Source of the DNA: Undibacterium_A arcticum
GTDB lineage: Bacteria > Pseudomonadota > Gammaproteobacteria > Burkholderiales > Burkholderiaceae_D
Length of the DNA: 64,000 nucleotides
Strand: one strand, 5' to 3'
NCBI RefSeq assembly: GCF_042660705.1
Contig: NZ_JBHSUQ010000001.1
Part shown: positions 1-8,846 of the stretch, one piece after another
Layout of the letters: every line of letters starts with the position of its first letter
Position numbering within the stretch: position 1 is the stretch's first letter
Notes under the pieces: model-generated
What the model was told of the DNA's origin: nothing
The model's input: only the letters and a program-made list of their open reading frames with translations
The model's database searches: none
Position numbers and translations under genes: made by a program

Positions 1-89
1 TGCTGCATCACGTCCCAGTCTGAGGATGAGCCCATGACCACGCCGACCAGCGGCATGCCCGCAACCAATACAGCTTTCTGTTCGTTCAT
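1..89 (-). CDS. purE: N5-carboxyaminoimidazole ribonucleotide mutase PurE (5' end only)
   Basis: Only the first 29 codons lie in the window; the gene runs off the left edge. The visible residues include the GSSSDWDVM segment, the phosphate/substrate-binding signature at the N-terminus of PurE class I enzymes, which convert N5-CAIR to CAIR in purine synthesis. The ATG lies one base downstream of the purC stop codon, so purC and purE form a tight operon on the minus strand. Confidence 0.93.
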   Translation of the reverse strand, partial: MNEQKAVLVAGMPLVGVVMGSSSDWDVMQ

Positions 90-90
90 C

Positions 91-987
91 TCAGTCCTTC
101 AGCTGGGCACCGGTCAGGCGCTGCAGCGCTTCGCGATATTTGGCGCCGGTCTTTTCGATCACATCGGCCGGCAGGTTCGGCGCCGGCGCGGTCTTGTTCC
201 AACTAGTGACCGTTTCCAGATAATCGCGCACAAACTGCTTGTCGAACGATGGCGGCGAAATGCCGACCCGGTAGCTGTCGGCCGGCCAGAAACGCGACGA
301 ATCGGCAGTCAGTACCTCGTCCATCAGGTGTAATACACCGTTCTCATCGAGGCCGAATTCGAACTTGGTGTCGGCGATGATGATGCCCTGGGTCGCGGCG
401 TAATCGGCGGCGGTTTTATACAGTTCAATGCTGATGCTGCGAATCTTGCTGGCCAGTTCGGCACCGATGCGCTGCTCCATCTCGGCGAAACTGATGTTCT
501 CGTCGTGTTCGCCCAGATCGGCCTTGGCGGCCGGCGTGAAAATCGGTTCGGCCAGCTTGGCTGCCTGTTGCAGCCCGGCCGGCAAGGTGATGCCGCAAAT
601 CGCGCCGGTCGCCTGATAGTCCTTCCAGCCGGAACCGATGATGTAGCCGCGCACCACCGCCTCGACCATGATCGGCTGCAGACGCTTGGCCACGACCGCA
701 CGGCCGCGTACCTGTTCCACTTCGTCCGGTGCCACTACCGATTCCGGCGCGATGCCGGTCAGGTGGTTCGGCACGATCGCGGCCAGTTTGTCGAACCAGA
801 AATTGCTCATCTGGTTCAATACCTTGCCCTTGGTCGGGATCGGCTCGTTCATCACGACGTCGAACGCCGACAGCCGGTCGGTGGTCACGATCAGGATCTT
901 GTCGGTGTCGACCGCGTAGTTGTCGCGCACCTTGCCGTGGCCCAGCAGTGGCAGCGAAGTGATGGAGGATTGGTACAGACTGGTCAT
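91..987 (-). CDS. purC: Phosphoribosylaminoimidazole-succinocarboxamide synthase (SAICAR synthetase)
   Basis: A 298-residue protein of the SAICAR synthetase family. It ligates aspartate to CAIR using ATP, step eight of purine synthesis in the cytoplasm. The N-terminal GKVRDNY motif, the TTDRLSAFDVVMNEPIP segment near residues 35-50 and the later DTKFEFG motif (ATP and substrate binding) are all visible. The length is that of the longer, yeast-ADE1-like bacterial form rather than the roughly 240-residue E. coli form. The ATG is preceded by a weak GGAAC ribosome site. It is followed after one base by purE, so the two steps are co-expressed. Confidence 0.96.
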   Translation of the reverse strand: MTSLYQSSITSLPLLGHGKVRDNYAVDTDKILIVTTDRLSAFDVVMNEPIPTKGKVLNQMSNFWFDKLAAIVPNHLTGIAPESVVAPDEVEQVRGRAVVAKRLQPIMVEAVVRGYIIGSGWKDYQATGAICGITLPAGLQQAAKLAEPIFTPAAKADLGEHDENISFAEMEQRIGAELASKIRSISIELYKTAADYAATQGIIIADTKFEFGLDENGVLHLMDEVLTADSSRFWPADSYRVGISPPSFDKQFVRDYLETVTSWNKTAPAPNLPADVIEKTGAKYREALQRLTGAQLKD

Positions 988-1081
988 GGTTGTTCCGTAA
1001 TCGTGAGGATTGTGCGCAGCGTGCGCCGGGGCGGTCGACGCTGCGCATTACTCGTCGTCTTCAAGGCCAGCGCAATCGCAT

Positions 1082-1230
1082 GGCGATCGTTGCTGGCTAA
1101 GGCTTTTAGCCCCTTCCCCCTCGCAGGGGGAAGGTTGGGATGGGGGTAGGACGGTCGATCGGCAACGTGTATCATTCATCGACCGCACTACCCCCTCCCT
1201 AACCCTCCCCCTGCAAGGGGGAGGGAACTC
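1082..1230. repeat. Dispersed intergenic repeat with two C/G-rich hairpins (copy 1)
   Basis: Lies between fbaA and purC. A left hairpin of C5/G5 type (about 1110-1132) and a right hairpin (about 1192-1222) flank a unique core around 1147-1185 containing GGTCGATCGGCAACGTG. The same arrangement recurs at 22412-22635, and the entry segment GTTGCTGGCTAAGGC recurs in changed form near 27670. It resembles a BIME/REP-type element. The hairpin next to fbaA could also end transcription of fbaA's upstream neighbours or stabilise mRNA ends. Confidence 0.7.
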
Positions 1231-2295
1231 TTATTGTACGATTTGCGCCAGTGCGCCTTTCTGGTACCGTTCGGCCATCGCTTCCAGCGTCAGTGGCTTG
1301 ATCTTGGCGGCCTGACCTTCGCAGCCGAACGACAGGAAACGTGCCTTGCAGACTTTCATCGCCGCTTCGCGCGCCGGCTTCAGGAAGTCGCGCGGATCGA
1401 ATTTCGATGGATTTTCAAACATATAGCGGCGCACCGCAGCGGTCATCGCCAGCCGGATATCGGTATCAATATTGATCTTGCGCACGCCGTGCTTGATGCC
1501 TTCCTGGATTTCTTCGACCGGTACGCCATAGGTCTCTTTCATGTCGCCACCGAATTGACGGATCTCGGCCAGCAGTTCCTGCGGTACCGACGACGAGCCG
1601 TGCATCACCAGATGGGTGTTGGGAATGCGGGCGTGGATTTCCTTGATGCGATCGATCGCCAGAATATCGCCGGTTGGCCGGCGCGAAAACTTGTAGGCGC
1701 CATGCGAGGTACCGATCGCGATCGCCAGCGCGTCGCACTGGGTCAGCTTGACGAAGTCGGCCGCCTGCGCGACGTCGGTCAGCAATTGCTCGCGCGTCAT
1801 CGTGCCGTCGGCGCCGTGGCCGTCTTCCTTGTCGCCCTTCATAGTTTCGAGCGAGCCGAGCACGCCCAGTTCCGCTTCGACCGTGACGCCGATCGCATGC
1901 GAGAACCTGACCACTTCGCGCGACACATCGATGTTGTATTCATAGCTGGCGACGCTCTTGCCATCGGCCATCAGGGAGCCGTCCATCATCACCGAGGTGA
2001 AGCCGGAGCGAATCGCGGTCATGCAGACCGCCGGCGACTGGCCGTGATCCTGATGCATCACCACCGGGATATGCGGATAGGCTTCGACTGCCGCCTCGAT
2101 CAAGTGGCGCAGGAAGGCTTCGCCGGCGTATTTGCGGGCACCAGCCGACGCTTGCATGATGACCGGCGAACCGACTTCATCGGCGGCGGCCATGATGGCT
2201 TGCACCTGTTCAAGATTGTTGACGTTGAACGCCGGCAGGCCGTAGCCGTTTTCGGCCGCGTGGTCGAGCAGTTGACGCATGGATACGAGTGGCAT
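1231..2295 (-). CDS. fbaA: Fructose-bisphosphate aldolase, class II
   Basis: A 354-residue class II (zinc-dependent) aldolase, which reversibly splits fructose-1,6-bisphosphate into the two triose phosphates. The metal/catalytic motif HQDHGQSP, the second metal region MHGSSSVP and the phosphate-binding KINIDTDIRLA are present. Length and sequence fit the Calvin-cycle-type subgroup common in Burkholderiales. The reading frame is open further upstream, but the ATG giving MPLVSMRQ is chosen because a GGAGT ribosome site lies 6 bases before it and family similarity starts there. It follows pyk by about 79 bases on the same strand, in a pgk-pyk-fbaA glycolytic group. Confidence 0.95.
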   Translation of the reverse strand: MPLVSMRQLLDHAAENGYGLPAFNVNNLEQVQAIMAAADEVGSPVIMQASAGARKYAGEAFLRHLIEAAVEAYPHIPVVMHQDHGQSPAVCMTAIRSGFTSVMMDGSLMADGKSVASYEYNIDVSREVVRFSHAIGVTVEAELGVLGSLETMKGDKEDGHGADGTMTREQLLTDVAQAADFVKLTQCDALAIAIGTSHGAYKFSRRPTGDILAIDRIKEIHARIPNTHLVMHGSSSVPQELLAEIRQFGGDMKETYGVPVEEIQEGIKHGVRKINIDTDIRLAMTAAVRRYMFENPSKFDPRDFLKPAREAAMKVCKARFLSFGCEGQAAKIKPLTLEAMAERYQKGALAQIVQ

Positions 2296-2374
2296 GGTGT
2301 TACTCCAGATAATGAATATACATATAGGGAAAGCGGGGCGTATCGGCAAATAAAGGCACGAAAACAGGCAGAAA

Positions 2375-3816
2375 TCAGTATTGGCCGACCTTGACGATCT
2401 TGAGCGCATTGGTACCGCCAACCTGTCCCATCGGCTCGCCCCAGGTGACCACGATCATGTCACCTTTGGACGATGCCATTGTGCACCAACAAGTCTTCCG
2501 CCGCTTTCAGCACCGCGGCGCTATCCGTCGATTGCGTCAGATGCAGCGTCCGCACATTGCGGTACAGCGCGGCCTTGCGCTGGGTTGCCAGGCTTGGCGT
2601 CATCGCGAAGATCGGCATGTCGATGTTGTGACGGCTCATCCATAGCGCGGTCGAGCCCGATTCAGTCAGGGCGATGATGGCCTTGACCCGCAGATGGTAG
2701 GCGGTAAACAGCGCACCGTAGGCAACCGACTGGTCGATGCGGGTAAAGGTGACGTTCAGGAAATCGGCATCGAGTTTGCAGAGATCCGATTTTTCGGCTT
2801 CCAGGCAGATCGCCGCCATCGTTTCGACGGTTTCTACCGGATATTTACCGGATGCGGTTTCGGCCGAGGTCATCACCGCATCGGTGCCGTCCAGCACTGC
2901 GTTGGCGACATCCGACACCTCGGCACGAGTCGGTATCGCGTTGACGATCATCGACTCCATCATCTGGGTAGCCGTGATCGCAATCTTGTTCGACGCGCGC
3001 GCCATCTTGATCATGCGCTTTTGCAGTGCCGGGACCGCGGCGTTGCCGACTTCCACCGCCAGATCGCCGCGCGCGACCATGATGCCGTCGGACGCGTCGA
3101 GGATTTCCTGCAGCACCGGAATCGCCTCGGCACGTTCAATCTTGGCGATCATCATGGGCTTGTGGCCGTATGCTTCGCCGGCGATATTGGCAAGCTGGCG
3201 CGCCATTTCCATGTCGGTCGCATTTCGGGAACGATACCGCGACATAGTCAGCCTGAAAGCTCATCGCGGTCTTGATGTCTTCCATGTCCTTGGCCGTGAG
3301 CGCCGGTGCCGACAGGCCACCGCCCTGGCGATTGATGCCCTTGTTATTGGATAGCGCGCCGCCGATCCTGACATGGGTATGGATCTCGGCACCGACCACC
3401 TTGTCGACGATCAAAACTATCAGACCGTCGTTCAAGAGCAGCACGTCGTTCGGTTTCAGGTCGCGCGGCAAAGCCTTGTAATCGAGGCCGACGCGTTCCT
3501 GGTTGCCCAGTTCGCCGTTCGCGCCCCAGCCAGCGTCGAGGATGAATTTGGCACCTTTTTCCAGTTCGATCTTGCCGTGCTCAAACTTGCCGACCCGGAT
3601 CTTCGGACCCTGCATGTCGGCCATGATCGCGACTTCACGGCCACACGCGGCGGCGGCCTGGCGTATGGTGTTGGCGCGCTCGATATGATCTTGCGCGGTG
3701 CCGTGCGAAAAATTCAGGCGCACCACATCGACGCCGGCCTCGATCATGCGCGTCAGCGTGGCCAGATCGCTGGAAGCCGGACCGATAGTGGCGACAATCT
3801 TGGTGGCACGTGGCAT
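2375..3816 (-). CDS. pyk: Pyruvate kinase (two frame breaks)
   Basis: Converts phosphoenolpyruvate and ADP to pyruvate and ATP. The start MPRATKIVATIGPAS has a GGGAGA site 6 bases upstream. Visible motifs are RLNFSHG, the ADMQGPKIR segment, the catalytic-lysine region MMIAKIERAEA, GIMVARGDLAVE and the TSAETASGKYP loop. The frame breaks at about 3228 (an A3 run in CCGAAATGCG) and again at about 2468 (CCAAAGG), each by +1 or -2. Repaired, the protein is about 479 residues, normal for the family, and ends in a typical segment with GEPMGQVGGTNALK. Both breaks sit in A runs and the coding constraint is otherwise intact, so sequencing error is more likely than gene loss. Confidence 0.9.
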
Positions 3817-3860
3817 CAAATCTCCCGGGATCATGGTTGGTGGTCGCTTGCTGGCATGTT

Positions 3861-5063
3861 TTATCGTGCGCGCTGCATCAGGATCTCGACTGCCGGCAAG
3901 GTCCGCCCTTCCAGAAACTCCAGGAAGGCACCGCCGCCGGTCGAGATATAACCAATCTTGTCGGCAATCTGGTATTTCGCAATCGCGGCCAGCGTATCGC
4001 CGCCGCCGGCGATCGAAAACGCGTTCGACTCGGCAATCGCCAGCGCCAGGGTCCGCGTCCCTTCACCGAACTGGTCGAACTCGAACACACCGACCGGGCC
4101 GTTCCAGACGATGGTGCCGGCAGTCTTGATTTGCTCGGCCAGCATGGCCGCGGTTTTCGGTCCGATATCGAGAATCAGGTCGTCGTCGGCGACGTCCTTG
4201 ACGTCCTTGACGGTAGCCGCAGCGGTCGGCGAAAATTCCTTGGCGCACACCACGTCGACCGGGATCGGCACCGATGCGTGGCGTGCCGCCATCAGCGCCA
4301 TGATCGCCTTGGCTTCATCCACCAGATCGGCTTCGGCCAGCGATTTGCCGATCTTCAGACCGGCCGCCAGCATGAAGGTATTGGCGATGCCGCCGCCGAC
4401 AATCAGTTGTTCCACTTTGCTGGCCAGCGCCTTCAGGATAGTGAGCTTGCTCGACACCTTGGAGCCGGCGACGATCGCCAGCAGCGGGCGCGCCGGCTGA
4501 TGCAGTGCCTTGCCGAGCGCGTCGAGTTCGGCTGCCAGCAGCGGGCCGGCGCAGGCGATCGGCGCGTATTTGGCGATCCCGTGGGTAGTGGCTTCGGCCC
4601 GATGCGCGGTGCCGAACGCGTCGTTGACATAGATGTCGCACAGCTTGGCCATTTTTTGCGCCAGTTCATCGCTGTCCTTCTTTTCGCCCTGGTTGATGCG
4701 GCAGTTTTCCAGCAGCACGACTTGGCCCGGCGCCACCTCGACACCGTCGACCCAGTTCTGCTTGAGTTCGATGGTTTGCCCGAGCAATTCGGACAGGCGG
4801 CGCGCCACCGGCGCCAGCGTGTCGGCCGGCTTGAACTCGCCTTCGGTCGGACGGCCCAGATGCGAAGTCACCATCACCGCGGCGCCGGCATTGAGCGCCG
4901 CCTGGATCGCCGGCACCGAAGCGCGGATGCGCGTATCTTCGGTGATATTGCCGGCATCGTCCTGCGGCACGTTCAGATCGGCGCGGATAAACACACGCTT
5001 GCCCTGTAATTGGTGGGCGGCGATCAGGTCGGATAGGCGACGAAATTGAAGAACAGCTTGCAT
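3861..5063 (-). CDS. pgk: Phosphoglycerate kinase
   Basis: A 400-residue phosphoglycerate kinase, transferring phosphate from 1,3-bisphosphoglycerate to ADP. The N-terminal substrate-binding motif RADLNVPQD, TSHLGRPTEG and the C-terminal nucleotide-binding GGGDTLAAI and STGGGAFLEFLEG segments are intact. Length is typical. Translation starts at the ATG giving MQAVLQFRRL. The gene lies 44 bases upstream of pyk on the same strand, so pgk, pyk and fbaA are likely transcribed together. Confidence 0.96.
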   Translation of the reverse strand: MQAVLQFRRLSDLIAAHQLQGKRVFIRADLNVPQDDAGNITEDTRIRASVPAIQAALNAGAAVMVTSHLGRPTEGEFKPADTLAPVARRLSELLGQTIELKQNWVDGVEVAPGQVVLLENCRINQGEKKDSDELAQKMAKLCDIYVNDAFGTAHRAEATTHGIAKYAPIACAGPLLAAELDALGKALHQPARPLLAIVAGSKVSSKLTILKALASKVEQLIVGGGIANTFMLAAGLKIGKSLAEADLVDEAKAIMALMAARHASVPIPVDVVCAKEFSPTAAATVKDVKDVADDDLILDIGPKTAAMLAEQIKTAGTIVWNGPVGVFEFDQFGEGTRTLALAIAESNAFSIAGGGDTLAAIAKYQIADKIGYISTGGGAFLEFLEGRTLPAVEILMQRAR

Positions 5064-5220
5064 GGCGTATCGGAAAGGCGAGAAAGAAAAGCCGCTATTT
5101 TACCGCACCGCGCCCCGCGCTAAAACCCGTTTGATAGCAAAGCAGCCAAGACTGAACACTGAATGGTGGATCGCGTGCGCGTTATCGCGCTGACCGCGAC
5201 CACGGCGCCGCCATGGCCCG

Positions 5221-5544
5221 CTATTGCCACACCAGCCTGAGCACCGTATACAAGGCCATGCCGATAATAATCGTGCCTAGCAAATGGCGGGTGGTCTTGA
5301 AGAACAGCACTGCGCCGAGCGCGGCCCACAGCTTCGGATTGGCGATCGCCAGATTCAGATTATTGCCGGACATTAACAAATCAGGCATCACAATCGCCGC
5401 CATCGCGGCCGCCGGCGCATAGCGCAATGCGTGCTGGATCTTTGCCGGCAGCTTGACATCACCCAGCAAAAAGAACGAACCACGCGTCAAGATCGCCGCA
5501 ACGGCCAACAAAATGCTCGAAATCCAGACATCGACATTACTCAT
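5221..5544 (-). CDS. azlD: AzlD family branched-chain amino acid exporter subunit
   Basis: A 107-residue membrane protein with about three or four hydrophobic segments (roughly residues 6-22, 40-58, 65-80 and 85-105). It matches the AzlD/YgaH small subunit that pairs with AzlC/YgaZ to export branched-chain amino acids and related compounds. Its ATG overlaps the azlC stop codon (ATGA), a mark of translational coupling. The substrate is not determined by sequence; ilvE is divergently encoded just beyond azlC, which fits branched-chain amino acids. Confidence 0.88.
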   Translation of the reverse strand: MSNVDVWISSILLAVAAILTRGSFFLLGDVKLPAKIQHALRYAPAAAMAAIVMPDLLMSGNNLNLAIANPKLWAALGAVLFFKTTRHLLGTIIIGMALYTVLRLVWQ

Positions 5545-6297
5545 GCCGACTCCTTGTCCAGCATCGAATCGGCCACCATCGCCGCCACCATTCCCAGGAT
5601 CACCGCCAGCAGCAGCCCGAGCCGATACGGCAGGCTGTACGCCAGCAGCGACACCAGGCTGGCCACCACCACACCGGCCAGCGCGGCGCCGTTGAAGGTG
5701 AGCGGGATCAGTACCGCCAGCAGCGCCAGCGTGCCGGCAAAGCCAATGCCCCAGCTTTGCGGAATCTGGCTGGCCAGCAGGATGCCGGCGACCGAACCAG
5801 TTTGCCAGGCGAACCAGTTGGGATAACCGATGCCGGTGAAAAATCCGACCTTGCCTTCGGTCTGATGCACGGTTTCGGGCGGAAAGCGTTGCGGGAAAAA
5901 GGCGGTCGTGATGTCGGCGTTGAAATAGCCGTACCAGAGCCGCTTGTACCACGGCAGATGGGCGAAATGCGGACCGATCACTGCGGCAAAGATCACGAAG
6001 CGCAAATTGACCACCAGCGCCGTTGCAAACACCACCCATATCGAGGCATTGGCGGCGATCAACGGCAGCGCCGCCAGTTGCGCGGAGCCGGCATACACCA
6101 CAAAAGTCATGCCCAGCGCCTGCCAGAGCGTCAGGCCCGACTTGACCATCGCCATCCCGGTCACCATGCCCCATGCGAAGATGCCGGGCATGGTCGGGGT
6201 CGATATCCTGCGGCCATCGGTAAAGGCTTTTTTTTTCGATCGCCAACCGGGCCTCGACGCCATCCTGCTCGCTGGTACTGCCACTGAACGCGCTCAC
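5541..6297 (-). CDS. azlC: AzlC family amino acid exporter subunit (frame break in an A9 tract)
   Basis: Large subunit of an AzlCD exporter with multiple membrane segments; the conserved TMPGIFAWGMVTG and YAGSAQLAALPLI regions are clear. The natural N-terminus appears to be a GTG at 6297 giving (M)SAFSGSTSEQDG, which runs into a tract of nine A (about 6229-6237) and falls out of frame. With eight A it reads IEKKAFTDG and continues through the rest of the gene, giving about 251 residues. Without repair, only a start near 6284 in the other frame stays open. The tract could be a sequencing error or a slippery site. It is coupled to azlD by an ATGA overlap. Confidence 0.82.
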
Positions 6298-6690
6298 GCT
6301 GCACTCTTTCTGAATAATTATGTGATCTGGGTGGTACCAGGAGCTGTATTTAAGCGCAGATACTCCGGAAGATGAATACGCAGTGCCCACATTTTGTTTG
6401 CATATTTGCTACATACTCCGAAGAAACTTGAAAATTAATTTCTATGCAGCAACAATATTGGGGTGCTGCATCGCAACGCTTACAGCTTTTTTACCGATCC
6501 GCCATTCTACCGACGAACGTTCGGGCTTGCTCTGAACGGTTAATCGCCGCGTTGGGGCGGCGCGTTCACTACAAAGCTGCAGATCGCAGTAAATTTTTGC
6601 CCCTGCTGCCGCACCTGATATGCTGATCAACCGGTGCTAATCCGTTAAAATCATATTTTCACGAGGCCTTGCCTTGTCAGGGAGATCAGC
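6298..6690. other. Divergent intergenic region azlC / ilvE
   Basis: About 390 bases between the divergent azlC and ilvE starts. It must hold promoters for both. A GGGAG ribosome site lies 7 bases before the ilvE ATG. No convincing gene, RNA or operator is seen in the rest. Confidence 0.5.
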
Positions 6691-7611
6691 ATGTCGATGG
6701 ACGACCGCGACGGAAAAATTTGGCAGGACGGCAGCCTGGTCGATTGGCGCGACGCCAAGATCCATGTGCTGACGCATTCGCTGCATTACGGCATGGCGGT
6801 ATTCGAGGGCGTACGCGCCTACCAGACCGACGAAGGCACCGCAATTTTCCGGCTCAAGGAACATACCCAGCGTCTGTTCAACTCGGCCAAGATTTTCCAG
6901 ATGACGATCCCGTTCGATATCGACACGGTGATGCGCGCGCAGCAGCAGGTAGTGCGCGAAAACCAGCTCGAATCATGCTATCTGCGGCCTTTGGTCTGGC
7001 TCGGTTCCGAAAAACTCGGCATCTCGGCCAAAGGCAACACCGTCCACGTGGCGATCGCGGCGTGGCCGTGGGGCGCGTATCTGGGCGAGGAAGGCATGGC
7101 CAAGGGCATCCGCGTCAAGACCTCATCGTTCACGCGGCACCATGTGAATGTCTCGATGGTGCGCGCCAAGGCCAGCGGCTATTACATCAATTCGATCCTG
7201 GCCAATCAGGAGGCGCTGACCGATGGCTACGATGAGGCATTGCTGCTCGACACCGAAGGCTATGTGTCGGAAGGCTCGGGCGAGAATGTGTTTATCGTCA
7301 AGAACGGCAAACTGTACACGCCGGATTTGGCCAGCTGCCTGGACGGCATCACGCGCGATGCGGTGCTGACGCTGGCGCGCGATCTCGGTATCGCGGTGAT
7401 CGAAAAACGCATCACGCGCGACGAAGTGTATTGCTGTGACGAAGCCTTCTTCACCGGCACCGCGGCCGAAGTGACGCCGATTCGCGAACTGGATAACCGC
7501 CAGATCGGCGACGGCCGGCGCGGCCCGGTGACGGCGCAATTGCAGGCGCTGTTCTTCGATGTGGTGGCCGGCAAGGCACCGCAATACCGGCATTGGCTGA
7601 CGCTGGTATAA
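6691..7611 (+). CDS. ilvE: Branched-chain amino acid aminotransferase
   Basis: A 306-residue class IV PLP aminotransferase, which interconverts valine, leucine and isoleucine with their 2-oxo acids. Visible motifs are THSLHYGMAVFEGVRAY near the N-terminus, the AKASGYYINS segment carrying the PLP lysine near residue 160, the YVSEGSGENVF motif and the TGTAAEVTP segment that binds the cofactor phosphate. Length matches E. coli IlvE (309). The start has a clear GGGAG site. Its divergent partner azlCD probably exports the same class of amino acids. Confidence 0.95.
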   Translation: MSMDDRDGKIWQDGSLVDWRDAKIHVLTHSLHYGMAVFEGVRAYQTDEGTAIFRLKEHTQRLFNSAKIFQMTIPFDIDTVMRAQQQVVRENQLESCYLRPLVWLGSEKLGISAKGNTVHVAIAAWPWGAYLGEEGMAKGIRVKTSSFTRHHVNVSMVRAKASGYYINSILANQEALTDGYDEALLLDTEGYVSEGSGENVFIVKNGKLYTPDLASCLDGITRDAVLTLARDLGIAVIEKRITRDEVYCCDEAFFTGTAAEVTPIRELDNRQIGDGRRGPVTAQLQALFFDVVAGKAPQYRHWLTLV

Positions 7612-7656
7612 ATCTCAGGCACGACAGCCAAACCAAGCAGCGACGAATCAGCCGCG

Positions 7657-7722
7657 CTGAACCTTTACTGAACCCGTACTGAACCTTTACCGAATCCGTA
7701 CTAAATCTTCACTTAATTTTAC
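7657..7722 (+). repeat. 11-base tandem repeat, about six units
   Basis: Between ilvE and the zinc-finger gene. Six successive 11-base units start with CTGAACCTTTA and CTGAACCCGTA, repeat as a 22-base pair, then decay (CTAAATCTTCA, CTTAATTTTAC). The period is about one helical turn. It is direct, not inverted, and therefore not an ordinary terminator. Confidence 0.75.
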
Positions 7723-7773
7723 TTAAGCCGGTGACCGCCTCGCAGCGGCACCAAGCGCCACAATAGGACAAGC

Positions 7774-7974
7774 ATGCAAGAAGTCACAGCAAAAATGAAC
7801 ACGGTCGAACTCGACGGCAAGGACCTGCCAGCCTACTGCCCGCACCCGGCGATGCCGCTATGGTCGTCGCATCCGCGCGTCTACCTCGACGTGGCGTCGA
7901 CCGGTCAAGCCAAATGCCCGTACTGCGGCACCGTGTACCGGCTGGCGCCGGGCGCGGTGGTGCATGCGCACTGA
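7774..7974 (+). CDS. Small zinc-finger (zf-CHCC) protein
   Basis: A 66-residue protein matching the zf-CHCC family, which also includes the mitochondrial complex I subunit NDUFS6. The predicted zinc ligands are C22, H33, C48 and C51 in the pattern YCPHP, SHP and KCPYCG. In Burkholderiales a gene of this type commonly sits next to ilvE. No enzymatic function is assigned to the bacterial proteins. An AGGAC ribosome site precedes the ATG; a second ATG at codon 8 is a possible alternative start. Confidence 0.85.
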   Translation: MQEVTAKMNTVELDGKDLPAYCPHPAMPLWSSHPRVYLDVASTGQAKCPYCGTVYRLAPGAVVHAH

Positions 7975-8024
7975 GTGTGCGACTCTCCCGGCGCAGCCAA
8001 ACCGACGCCAAAATACCTGATTTG

Positions 8025-8059
8025 AAGGGGGTATATGCCGAATTTGGCTTATCCCCCTT
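8025..8059. terminator. Inverted repeat downstream of the zinc-finger gene
   Basis: A G5 arm (AAGGGGGTATATGCC) pairs imperfectly with GGCTTATCCCCCTT around a 6-base loop. There is no U-tract after the plus-strand arm, so it is a possible weak terminator or RNA-stability hairpin rather than a clear intrinsic terminator. Confidence 0.4.
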
Positions 8060-8125
8060 GAATTACATGCGGGTAATTTAATACACCACCCTGTATTTAC
8101 AGAAAACCACAGCCCCGGAGCCAGC

Positions 8126-8557
8126 ATGCCACGCGGACAACAACTCAATGGAAGCGCCACCGAAACCGAGGCCGCGTTTTACGACGCGCTTGCCCGCGCC
8201 GATCTGGAGGCGCTGATGGCCTTGTGGGCCGATGATGAAGAGATCGTCTGCATCCATCCGGGCGCGCCGCGGCTGCTCGGTCATGCGGCGATCCGGGCGT
8301 CGTGGGAGGCGATCTTCGAGAATGGCGGCGTGCACATCAACCCGGTCCTGCTGCATCAAACCCACAACCTGATGAGCGCGATCCACAACGTGGTCGAGGA
8401 GGTCAAGGAGCGGGCCGGCGCCCAGTCCGACATGCACATCCTGGCGACCAATGTATTCGTCAAGACGCCGCACGGCTGGCGCATCGTCGCGCACCATGCG
8501 TCGGTGGCGCCAGGCAAGGCGCAACAGGAGGCGCCGAAAGCGTCGCTGCTGCATTGA
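8126..8557 (+). CDS. SnoaL/NTF2-like fold protein
   Basis: A 143-residue protein of the NTF2-like superfamily, in the YybH/SnoaL-like group. The N-terminal helix (ETEAAFYDALARADLEALMALW), the IHPGAPRLLGHAAIRASWEAIF core and the C-terminal strands ending GWRIVAHHASVAP follow the usual cone-shaped fold. These proteins are often of unknown function. No catalytic residues can be assigned. It has no tight operon partner: about 150 bases upstream to the zinc-finger gene and 290 bases to the next gene. Confidence 0.8.
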   Translation: MPRGQQLNGSATETEAAFYDALARADLEALMALWADDEEIVCIHPGAPRLLGHAAIRASWEAIFENGGVHINPVLLHQTHNLMSAIHNVVEEVKERAGAQSDMHILATNVFVKTPHGWRIVAHHASVAPGKAQQEAPKASLLH

Positions 8558-8846
8558 GCGCCGCCACCGTTTTCCCTGGGAGCCGGTCGAACTTACGGCG
8601 AATCGGCAGTTAACGTCGCCGAGCGGGCTCGTGTCACCGGCTTTTTACTCGTTAGGCCGCCGTTTAGCGCGCGATCGACGCCGCACATCGGGCAAAATCT
8701 GCCCTGGTTCAGCGTAGTTTCGCGTCGATTCCGTAACTCCGACACGCTCCTGGAGCATCGTTGCTGCCGTTGCCTTTTCACACAGGCGAGCCGGCCTTTG
8801 CGATCGCGCAATCGTCGCCACCGGTTACCGCAGGAAAATATCTGTT

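Noticed and set aside
1234..2394. Long open frame on the plus strand opposite fbaA
   Set aside because: It is the mirror of a well-supported aldolase gene in a GC-rich genome, has low-complexity Arg/His-rich composition and matches no family. Similar mirror frames opposite pgk, recA, sucC, pcnB and the kinase gene were rejected for the same reason.
2375..3816. Pyruvate kinase as a true pseudogene
   Set aside because: Both shifts are in A runs and all catalytic motifs survive with normal length after repair. Base-calling error is more likely.
7657..7722. Possible CRISPR or terminator
   Set aside because: Repeats are only 11 bases, directly adjacent and decaying, and do not pair with each other.
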